Source of the DNA: Fimbriimonadaceae bacterium
GTDB lineage: Bacteria; Armatimonadota; Fimbriimonadia; Fimbriimonadales; Fimbriimonadaceae
Reading direction: 5' to 3'
Length of the DNA: 64,000 nt
NCBI GenBank assembly: GCA_019638675.1
Contig: JAHBTE010000001.1
Location: 2,450,605 to 2,514,604 of the forward strand
In this document: piece by piece, positions 35,111-41,801 of the stretch
Position numbering within the stretch: the first letter of the stretch is position 1
Layout: every line of letters starts with the position of its first letter
Program-made: the position numbers and the translations under genes
The notes under the pieces: generated by a model
The model's input: the letters and a program-made list of their open reading frames with translations, nothing else
What the model was told of the DNA's origin: nothing
Database searches by the model: none

Positions 35111-35258
35111 ATTCCCGCCCCGAAGATCGGGAAGGGTGGATGCGCTAGCAGACAGGAGGGGTTGAAGGTTCAAGCAGATGCTGCCAACCCCTCACTTAAT
35201 CTCTCCCCAAACTTTGGGGAGAGAATTCGGAAACCCGCTCCCCAGTATTGGGGAGGGA
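35111..35258. repeat. Composite palindromic repeat (forward, inverted, extra solo hairpin)
   Basis: Forward copy 35111-35164, spacer with GCAGATGCTGCC, inverted copy about 35186-35226 (AACCCCTCA...CTCTCCCC..GGGGAGAG), then a simple CTCCCC-AGTATT-GGGGAG at 35238-35255. Same composite layout as 30691-30808. Confidence 0.85.
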
Positions 35259-35287
35259 GATAAACACCGGCCTCGCATGGGGCTGCC

Positions 35288-35356
35288 GAGATATTCACAC
35301 TATGTGGAAATCTCAATAGAATCTTTAGACACAACTCGCTCATTCCGTCGTAGAAT
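35288..35356 (+). promoter_or_regulatory. Promoter and palindromic operator of ncRNA copy 2
   Basis: Palindrome GAGATATTCACAC-TATGTGGAAATCTC at 35288-35314, TAGACA at 35326-35331 and TAGAAT at 35351-35356. In the arms the outer pair changed from A-T to G-C relative to copy 1 while symmetry was kept. Confidence 0.6.
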
Positions 35357-35362
35357 ACAAGT

Positions 35363-35660
35363 GTGAAGCCAACGAATAGAAGGCAGATCAAGGAGGAAAT
35401 CTTCCATGAAAGGAAATGCAAATAGCATTCGTGCCGTTCGCACCAATCAGGGGATGAAGAATCCAAAGTTTGATAAAGACTCTTGTAGTCCGAATCAGCT
35501 AAGACGCGACAGAGAGACTCGTTCTCATATGAAGCAAGGCGGCGATAATAACGCAGGCTGAGTGGATTGAACTGTTGCGACGAAACGAGGAGCGAGCAAT
35601 CGCAATTCGTTTCACAAATTGAGTAGCGACCTCGCCGTTTTCGGCGGGGTTTGCTCATTT
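35363..35660 (+). ncRNA. Candidate structured ncRNA, tandem copy 2 (about 298 nt)
   Basis: Paralog of the RNA at 34757. Same promoter, same length to the terminator (stem 35630-35637 with 35642-35649), same conserved blocks: GTGAAGCCAACNAATAGAAGGC at the 5' end, ATTCGTGCCGTT, GAAGAATCCAAA, GAGAGACT, GATTGAACTGTTGCGA and GAAACGAGGAGCGAG. The best conserved blocks lie after the stop codon of the possible 51-codon frame (ATG 35405 region, AGGAGG upstream), which argues for RNA function. The alternative is that each unit also encodes a short peptide (IRAV...KNPK shared). Confidence 0.6.
35624..35660 (+). terminator. Terminator of ncRNA copy 2
   Basis: 8-bp stem CCTCGCCG/CGGCGGGG with a TTTT loop, followed by TTTGCTCATTT. 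The T-G pair has moved one position relative to copy 1, but the stem is kept. Confidence 0.75.
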
Positions 35661-35746
35661 ATTAGGTGCTTATTGTTCTACAAACCGAGCACTCTTATCA
35701 TTTCTTCCCCAAACTAAGAATTAAGAATTAGTAGCTATGTGCCCGA

Positions 35747-36012
35747 GTTCCCTCCCCAAGATTGGGGAGGGCAGGGCGGGGTTGACCTGCAAAGCTCAAC
35801 TCAATAGCAACCCACCTCTTAATCTCCTCCCAGACTTGGGAGGAGGACTCAATTCCAAATTCTGCTGGGATCAAGCTCTCATCTTTGCGAAAAGTTGAGA
35901 GCCGACGGGTTCCCTCCCCAAGATTGGGGAGGATTGGGCGGGGTTGACCTGCAAAGCTCGGTTAAGTAGCAACCCTCCTCTTAATCTCCTCCCATACTTG
36001 GGAGGAGAACTC
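35747..36012. repeat. Two tandem composite palindromic repeats
   Basis: Unit 1 at 35747-35853 and unit 2 at 35908-36012. Each has a forward palindrome (GTTCCCTCCCCAAGATT-GGGGAGG), GGGCGGGGTTGACCTGCAAA, a short spacer, and an inverted half (CAACC...CTCCTCCCA-ACTTGGGAGGAG). Unit 2 ends 30 bases before the DUF559 gene. Confidence 0.9.
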
Positions 36013-36042
36013 AACCAGCTAAGTGTCCGCTAAAATAAATTC

Positions 36043-36405
36043 ATGCGCCGGCCAGCTTCGGAAAAATCAAAATCCCACGCAAAGCATCTACGCAAATCTA
36101 TGACCAAGCCCGAGGTCTTCCTCTGGACAGAATTCCGCAAGTGGCGCGAACATGGCATCAATGTCCGCCGCCAAGTGCCAGTCGGCCACTATATTGTTGA
36201 TTTTGTACACCTCGATTCTCATCTTACGATCGAAGTCGATGGGAAAAGCCACGACGAATCCCGCGAGAATTATGACGCCGAACGCCAAGCCTATTTGGAA
36301 TCCCTTGGCTATCAAGTTCTGCGTGTTTCAAATGACGACGCCCTATTTAGAACTCAAGAAGTTGTCGAACATATTTGGAACGTCATTCAGAACTCTAAAT
36401 CTTGA
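36043..36405 (+). CDS. DUF559 (VSR-like) endonuclease-domain protein
   Basis: A 120-aa protein of the DUF559 family, which has the fold of very-short-patch-repair and other PD-(D/E)XK nucleases. Seen: TKPEVFLWTEFRKW, NVRRQVPVGHYIVDFVHLDSHLTIEVDGKSH (candidate catalytic Asp and Glu in IVDF and IEVDG), and ERQAYLESLGYQVLRVSNDD. This is a complete single-domain member. It is bracketed within 30 bp by composite palindromic repeats on both sides, which suggests that protein and repeats belong together. TAAAAT ends 6 nt before the ATG (leaderless pattern). Nuclease activity is inferred, not shown. Confidence 0.9.
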   Translation: MRRPASEKSKSHAKHLRKSMTKPEVFLWTEFRKWREHGINVRRQVPVGHYIVDFVHLDSHLTIEVDGKSHDESRENYDAERQAYLESLGYQVLRVSNDDALFRTQEVVEHIWNVIQNSKS

Positions 36406-36419
36406 TCTGTGTTTTTTGG

Positions 36420-36618
36420 GTTCCCTCCCCAGGGCGGGGTTGACCTGCAAAGCTCGGCTTAATAGCAACCCACCTCTTCATCTCCTCCCATACTTGGGAG
36501 GAGAACTCAATCCCAAAATCCATCTAATACGAGCCTTCAATTTGAAAAAATGTTATGTCTCTCCGAGTTCCCTCCCCAAGCTTGGGGAAGGTGGATGCGA
36601 CAGCGGGCAGGAGGAGTT
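36420..36618. repeat. Truncated composite repeat plus a solo copy
   Basis: 36420-36512: the forward half lacks its palindrome centre (GTTCCCTCCCCAGGGCGGGGTTGACC), while spacer and inverted half are intact. 36567-36618: a solo forward copy of the GGATGCG variant ending in GGAGGAGTT. The internal deletion removes exactly the piece from one palindrome arm to the tail. Confidence 0.85.
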
Positions 36619-36668
36619 AAGTAAAATTGCCTTGTCTCATTTGTGACACCTAGTGTTATACTAACTAC

Positions 36669-37652
36669 ATGAAGGCATGGCATATTATTGGCCTTATAGT
36701 CTTGGGTGCTGTTATCCGCTCAGCGTTTATCCCACCTGAGCCTGACCCTTATCCATCTTCCGTGCCTAGCCTAAGCACAGTCCCACCCATAGATCTATAT
36801 TCGAGCACCGCAACTAACGATAACTCCCAAGCCAATGAAGTCTCAAGTGAAACCGTTCCAGATAATACTGATATTGAGCTTGAAATCAACACGGATTCTG
36901 AAGACCTTCCTTCTGATGAGCCATCTATAACTTTTGATACTGCTCCCGAACCGTCTGCTTATCAGCAATTTGGTAAACCCCGAACTGCAATTCTCCGAGA
37001 AGCTAGAAGAGTTTCTGAGGAACTGATCAATACCAAATTTTATTCGCCTTTAATCCTAACCGATGGAAAGGTTGCTTTTTTACTTTCCGAAGCTCGATCT
37101 GAAATTTCTGCTAACTCGCTTTGGGTATGTTCACGGTTGGAATTTAAGAATGGTACATGGATTGCATCAAAAACAGAAGTATCAGAAAACTCCGAAGATT
37201 TAAGTGCTCTGGCCAAAGGCATTAGTTCACCTGAAAGCGAACTAAGCGTCGAACCTGCTATTTTAACGGGTTTAGCAGAAGCTTACTTACCAACTCGCTC
37301 ACGTGCGGATTCTAACCTAGAGAGTTATCGATCAAGCTATAGCTCGTATTCTGCTGATCAGTTAAAGGATGTCTACGCAGAGAGACTAAAAGAAATCACT
37401 GAATCCTACGAAGAGCGTTTGGCAGAACTTTCAGCAAGTTTGAGCCGATCCTCCTATGGTTCATCTTCTAGTTATCGCTCGTCATCAGACTATCATGTTA
37501 GTTGGGAGTACAAACCTCATGTTGCTGAGAATGGAAGTTATTATGGAGAGATTTCAGACATCACCTATCGACCGAAAACGGTTCATGTAGGCGGCTACTT
37601 CCGACGGGATGGTACTTATGTTCGAGGCCATTATAGAAGTAAGGGCCGGTAG
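36669..37652 (+). CDS. Anchored Ser-rich hypothetical protein (327 aa)
   Basis: Not recognised. N-terminal membrane anchor (WHIIGLIVLGAVIRSAF, residues 4-20), a Pro/Ser/Thr/Asp-rich linker (about 21-100), a globular part, a charged coiled-coil-like helix (LKDVYAERLKEITESYEERLAELS, near 230-255) and a Ser/Tyr-rich stretch. The end reads VHVGGYFRRDGTYVRGHYRSKGR, a short basic tail motif found at the end of many exported proteins. TATACT ends 6 nt before the ATG (leaderless pattern). Codon use and AT content are slightly different from the housekeeping genes. Confidence 0.65.
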   Translation: MKAWHIIGLIVLGAVIRSAFIPPEPDPYPSSVPSLSTVPPIDLYSSTATNDNSQANEVSSETVPDNTDIELEINTDSEDLPSDEPSITFDTAPEPSAYQQFGKPRTAILREARRVSEELINTKFYSPLILTDGKVAFLLSEARSEISANSLWVCSRLEFKNGTWIASKTEVSENSEDLSALAKGISSPESELSVEPAILTGLAEAYLPTRSRADSNLESYRSSYSSYSADQLKDVYAERLKEITESYEERLAELSASLSRSSYGSSSSYRSSSDYHVSWEYKPHVAENGSYYGEISDITYRPKTVHVGGYFRRDGTYVRGHYRSKGR

Positions 37653-37659
37653 TAATCGG

Positions 37660-38121
37660 TTAGAGCAAGTCCGCTAATGTCCAAACTTTGTCCTCTGCAA
37701 CATTAACTCCCTCTTCAAACTTGAAAAAGGTTCTGACTGTATTTGCCTCATAATTTGTGCTCCTTACTTCTTTAGGTGCTCCTCGCACACTGTCCCATTT
37801 CGTTAGAACGATCTTGGGCTCAGCTGGTACGGTGACCACCGGTGGAAATTGAAACTCCATAGACTTGAGTTCATGATATATTGTTTTACTCAGGGTTAAC
37901 CAATCTTCGAAATTGCGACTTTTATCATCTGTAACGTAATAGAGATATGTATGCCATTCATCGTAAATGTCTACCCAATAGTATGGCCGTGTTTTTGGTT
38001 CTTTTCTATCACCTGGATTTAGAAAACTGCCAACATACTGATTATTGAAAGACAAATGTTGGATAAGCTGATTTAAACAGGGGATGATCAATTCAGGTGA
38101 AATGAAATCTTTTACTGACAT
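37660..38121 (-). CDS. Hypothetical cytoplasmic protein (153 aa)
   Basis: Not recognised. No signal or membrane segment; aromatic-rich (YYWVDIYDEWHTYLYYV near residues 47-63). It starts inside the last codons of nrdA (10-bp overlap, ATGTCAGTAA), so it is translated from the nrdA message. Such coupling hints at a link to nucleotide metabolism, but nothing in the protein supports a specific role. Confidence 0.6.
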   Translation of the reverse strand: MSVKDFISPELIIPCLNQLIQHLSFNNQYVGSFLNPGDRKEPKTRPYYWVDIYDEWHTYLYYVTDDKSRNFEDWLTLSKTIYHELKSMEFQFPPVVTVPAEPKIVLTKWDSVRGAPKEVRSTNYEANTVRTFFKFEEGVNVAEDKVWTLADLL

Positions 38122-41100
38122 GCCTCACACTCCTCGCCGTTCATCATCGCCTGAATCGAGCAAGCCGCGCGTTCGGCTTCGGTGAACTCACGAACTGGCG
38201 CAGAAACAACCGCTTCCCCACCAACAACCTCTGCCTTTTTGACCGCGACGGTGGCCTTTTCGATATTAGAAGCCCCCAGCGTGCGGAGGTAGTAGGTGGT
38301 TTTGAGGCCGACGTGCCAAGCCCGGCGGTACATGTGCGAAAGAGTCTTCAAATCCGCTTGACCAAGGAACAGGTTCAGCGACTGCGACTGGTCAATCCAC
38401 TTTTGACGGCGCGCGCCCGCATCAATGATGTATTCGTACGAGATTCCGAACGCCGTGGTGTACTTGGCCTTGAGGGCATCAGGAATTCCATCCACATCTT
38501 TGAGCTCGCCATCGAAGTATTTGACCTGGTCAATAAGTTCGGGAGTCCATAGGCCACGCGCCTTGAGGTCTTCCACCATGTAGGGGTTGACCACCACAAA
38601 GTCGCCGCTGAGGTTGCTCTTGACGTACATATTTTTGTACAGAGGCTCGATGCAGGGGCTGGTGCCCATGATGTTGGCGATGGTCGCCGTGGGGGCGATA
38701 GCCAGCACGTTGCTGTTGCGCATGCCTTGGCTCTTTATCTTCTCGCGCAGTTCCGCCCAATCGAGGCGTCCGCCGCGTGGAACTTCCACCGGAACCCCTC
38801 GTTCGCGTTCCAGCAGTTCCAGCGTATCTTGCGGCATCAGGCCACGATCCCACTTGGAACCTTTAAACGTGGAATAGCTTCCCCGCTCGGCGGCGAGGTC
38901 GGAAGACGCTTCGTAGGCGTAAAACGCAATCGCTTCCATCATTTCGTCGTTGAACTCCACCGCGTCTTCGCTGGCGAAGTCGAGACCCTTTTTATAGAGA
39001 GCGTAGTGCAAGCCCATCACACCCAGGCCGACCGGTCGGTGGCGGGTGTTACTGGTTTTTGCCGCTTCGGTTGGGTAGAAGTTGATGTCAATCACGTTAT
39101 CCAGCGCACGCACGGCTACGCGGATGGTTTCGCGCAGTTTGGTGTGGTCTATTTCGCCGGTTGGGGTGAGGTGGTTGTCGATCAGAATCGAACCCAGGTT
39201 GCAGACCGCAGTTTCATCCGCACTGGTGTTGAGGGTGATTTCCGTGCAGAGGTTGCTACTGTGAATGACCCCGACGTGATCCTGCGGCGAGCGCAAGTTG
39301 CACGGGTCTTTGAACGTGATCCAAGGATGCCCGGTTTCGAACAGCATCTTGAGCATGGATTTCCACAGGTCAAGGGCTTCTACTTCTCGACCCCAGATTT
39401 CGCCCCGCTTGGCCATTGCTTCGTACTCGACGTATTTTTCTTCAAACGCCTTGCCGTACAGGTCGTGTAGGTCTTTGACTTCGTTGGCGCGGAACAGAGT
39501 CCAGTTTTCGCGGGCTTCCATGCGCTTCATAAACAAGTCGGGAATCCAGTTCGCGGTGTTCATGTCGTGGGTGCGGCGGCGTTCGTCGCCCGTGTTGCGG
39601 CGGAGTTCCAGGAAGTCGTAAACGTCGTTGTGCCAGCTTTCTAGGTAAGCACAGCCAGAACCGGCGCGCTTTCCGCCTTGGTTAACGGCGACCAGCTGGT
39701 CGTTGTGCATTTTGAGGAACGGAATGATGCCTTGGCTTTCACCGTTGGTGCCTTGAATGTAGCCACCGGTTCCGCGAACGCTAGTCCAGCTTCCGCCGAG
39801 TCCGCCCGCCCACTTGCTGAGGAACGCGTTTTCGGCGATTCCTCGGTACATGATGCTTTCGATGGTGTCATCCACCTTGTACAGGTAGCAACTGCTGAGT
39901 TGGCTGCGCAGGGTTCCGCTGTTGAACAGGGTCGGGGTGCTGCTGCAGAACCGTCGGCTTTTGTAGAGGCTGTACAGTTCAATCGCCCGATCTTCGCGGT
40001 TGGGTTCATCTTTGAACAGTCCCATTGCCACCCGCATCCAAAAGATTTGCGGAGTTTCGAGCCGCACCGACTTCTTGCCAGTTTTATCGGTGATAAGGTA
40101 GCGGTCGTAAAGGGTTTGCACGCCGAGGAAGTCGAAATCCAGGTCGGCGGTCGGGTCGAGCGCATTGGCAAGCTTGGCGAGGTCGTAACCCTTGAGGTCG
40201 GGCGATAGGCGATCGATTTCTACAGCGCGGTTGATGTACCGAGTGAATGCCTGAGCGTGGAACTGCTTGAGCTTTTCGATTCCATCGCGCACGATGTCCC
40301 AACCCAGAACTTCTTCGTAGATGTAGGTGAGGAGAATCCGCGCGGCGAAGAACCGGAAATCCGCATCCTTTTCCATGAGCGTTTTCGCGTTCATCACGAT
40401 GAGCTTGCGGAGGTCGGCGGCGGGGATATCGGCGGTGATGGAGCGGCGCAGTTCGACTTCGATGCGGTCGCGCGGCATATCGATGCTCAAACCGATGAGC
40501 GCGAAATCGATGCGGCGGCGGAGGTCTTCGCCATCCCAGAACTGGCTGTGGCCCGCTTCATCCAAAACCGAAACCATCTCGAACTGGTCGCTGGCGGCGG
40601 CAACCGATTGTTCGTTCAGGCGCATCATCGCCCGTTGCGCGCGGTAAGTGATGTACGATTCTGCAACCTTGAAGTGACCGCCGCGCATGAGTTCTTCTTG
40701 TACGAGGTCTTGGATCGTTTCGATACCGACGTATGCGTTTCCGGCGCTGAGAACCTTTTGACTGACTGCTTCGGCGATTTCTACCGCTGGTTCGCTGTTG
40801 AGGCCAACGCTGAGGAACGATTTTCGGACAGCGATTTCAATCTTGTCTTGATTCCACGGCACAACCTGGTTGTTGCGGCGGATCATACGGACGTTAGAAA
40901 CTGGGTTTTCCGATTTGGGCAATCGGCTGCGCTGGCTAACGAGAGATTTGGCGACTTCAAATGCGCCAGCTTCGATAAGAACGGCTTCGATGAGAACCGA
41001 TAGGTCGTATTCGGTGATTGAAAGTCGGTCGCCACCGAGAGTGCCGAGCCGGTCGGTCACATCGCGCGCAATTTTCACAGCGAAGTTTCGGTTTTCGGTT

Positions 41101-41333
41101 GTGTCTAAATCACTGCGTCCTTGACTGAGGAGTACGGCCGCCATTGCATCGCCTACAATGTCGCCAACTACGCCTACTTCAAAATTTCGATCTCCACCTT
41201 TGGAAACCAGGACAATTTCTTTTTCCACGGAAAGCTCTCGCTCAATCTCTTCTGCCCAATTGAGTTTTGGTCGCTCGATGCCGCTCATCAGGGCAAATCT
41301 TTTCAGTTCAATATCATTTAGCGTATTGCTCAT
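38112..41333 (-). CDS. nrdA: Class I ribonucleoside-diphosphate reductase, alpha subunit
   Basis: Makes deoxynucleotides for DNA synthesis. 1073 aa, longer than E. coli NrdA (761) because of extra N-terminal sequence: a degenerate ATP-cone-like region (1-130) and a good ATP-cone (VRMIRRNNQVVPWNQDKIE, near 150-240). Catalytic parts: SSNLCTEI (near 693) with the Asn-Cys-Glu set, FNSGTLRSQLSSCYL with the partner Cys, PTATIANIMGTSPCIEP, and the Tyr-Tyr pair in LKTTYYLRTLGA (near 1012), which marks class I radical transfer. The C-terminal tail ends in GEECEACQ (CxxC for reduction). No nrdB lies in this window. Its leader is unusually long and hairpin-rich. Confidence 0.96.
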   Translation of the reverse strand: MSNTLNDIELKRFALMSGIERPKLNWAEEIERELSVEKEIVLVSKGGDRNFEVGVVGDIVGDAMAAVLLSQGRSDLDTTENRNFAVKIARDVTDRLGTLGGDRLSITEYDLSVLIEAVLIEAGAFEVAKSLVSQRSRLPKSENPVSNVRMIRRNNQVVPWNQDKIEIAVRKSFLSVGLNSEPAVEIAEAVSQKVLSAGNAYVGIETIQDLVQEELMRGGHFKVAESYITYRAQRAMMRLNEQSVAAASDQFEMVSVLDEAGHSQFWDGEDLRRRIDFALIGLSIDMPRDRIEVELRRSITADIPAADLRKLIVMNAKTLMEKDADFRFFAARILLTYIYEEVLGWDIVRDGIEKLKQFHAQAFTRYINRAVEIDRLSPDLKGYDLAKLANALDPTADLDFDFLGVQTLYDRYLITDKTGKKSVRLETPQIFWMRVAMGLFKDEPNREDRAIELYSLYKSRRFCSSTPTLFNSGTLRSQLSSCYLYKVDDTIESIMYRGIAENAFLSKWAGGLGGSWTSVRGTGGYIQGTNGESQGIIPFLKMHNDQLVAVNQGGKRAGSGCAYLESWHNDVYDFLELRRNTGDERRRTHDMNTANWIPDLFMKRMEARENWTLFRANEVKDLHDLYGKAFEEKYVEYEAMAKRGEIWGREVEALDLWKSMLKMLFETGHPWITFKDPCNLRSPQDHVGVIHSSNLCTEITLNTSADETAVCNLGSILIDNHLTPTGEIDHTKLRETIRVAVRALDNVIDINFYPTEAAKTSNTRHRPVGLGVMGLHYALYKKGLDFASEDAVEFNDEMMEAIAFYAYEASSDLAAERGSYSTFKGSKWDRGLMPQDTLELLERERGVPVEVPRGGRLDWAELREKIKSQGMRNSNVLAIAPTATIANIMGTSPCIEPLYKNMYVKSNLSGDFVVVNPYMVEDLKARGLWTPELIDQVKYFDGELKDVDGIPDALKAKYTTAFGISYEYIIDAGARRQKWIDQSQSLNLFLGQADLKTLSHMYRRAWHVGLKTTYYLRTLGASNIEKATVAVKKAEVVGGEAVVSAPVREFTEAERAACSIQAMMNGEECEACQ

Positions 41334-41739
41334 TTCCGTTTACGTAATCCCAGTTTTTTAAAACGCCAGCGATGGCGGTAGCCTGGCCTCGGTGAGTAAA
41401 AAGCTCTTGGGTTTTAAGCCCAAGAGCCGAATCTTCCCCAGTGGAACCCTTGTCATCCCTACTCCCTCGTTGGAATAGCCCATTACTGGATGAAAGCGTC
41501 GTCCCAGCGGCGCGAATCCGTTCGGCCCTCGCTACCGGCGCGCAACAATGAAAATTCGTTGCGAACCGCTACATTCTGTGGTCAAGACGGGCATGAACCA
41601 CAATATGGAGCGACTTTTTCTACTTTTTCTTTCCCAGACTTGTCCCCAACTTTTTCCCGATTTGGGATGAAGAGACTGGCTATTTCTATTCTACGCGCAG
41701 AATGTAGACATTTGTATATATTTCAACAAAATAGGTCGA
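41334..41739 (-). promoter_or_regulatory. Long structured leader upstream of nrdA
   Basis: About 400 bases without a gene. Read on the minus strand it has several inverted repeats: CGCAAC/GTTGCG near 41550-41572, GTGGT/ACCAC near 41577-41600, then a strong 9-bp hairpin followed by TTTTTAC (41403-41411 with 41419-41427) and a second small one followed by TTTT (41364-41368 with 41373-41377). Two terminator-like hairpins within 95 nt of the start codon suggest transcription attenuation. A GGCCAGGCTACCGCC stretch looks a little like a B12 box, but the rest does not fit. A CACAATAT half-site near 41600 might be part of an NrdR box. Confidence 0.5.
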
Positions 41740-41778
41740 TAAAAAATAAGTGGGCTTGCCGAAACTCGGCAAGCCCAC
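41740..41778 (-). terminator. Rho-independent terminator of ftsZ and the dcw operon
   Basis: 13-bp perfect stem (41750-41762 with 41766-41778) and 3-nt loop, followed on the minus strand by TTATTTTTTATC. It starts 24 bases after the ftsZ stop. Confidence 0.92.
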
Positions 41779-41801
41779 CGGATCAGGATAAGGAAGCTAA
41801 C

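Larger units (their letters stand above)
34575..36042. other. 1.5-kb region without protein genes: two ncRNA units plus palindromic repeats
   Basis: This stretch holds a tandem array: repeat, operator-like palindrome, promoter, ncRNA, terminator, then the same order again, then two composite repeats. Details are in the separate entries. In the ncRNA copies short frames of 54 and 51 codons exist but are not well conserved. Confidence 0.7.

Noticed and set aside
34757-35660. RNase P RNA, tmRNA, 6S or SRP RNA
   Set aside because: The conserved cores of these RNAs (for example GAGGAAAGTCC of RNase P, or the tRNA-like ends of tmRNA) are not present.
34615-36618. CRISPR-like array
   Set aside because: Repeats are palindromic, of two types, inverted in part and irregularly spaced; there are no unique spacers of constant length and no cas genes.
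38727-41003. Long plus-strand open frames opposite nrdA
   Set aside because: Shadows of a strongly biased coding sequence; the translations have no family features.
41345-41460. Cobalamin riboswitch before nrdA
   Set aside because: GGCCAGGCTACCGCC resembles a B12 box and CCACTGGGGAAG resembles part of the core, but the order of elements relative to the terminator and the missing core pieces do not fit. Also the reductase has class I features, not B12-dependent ones.
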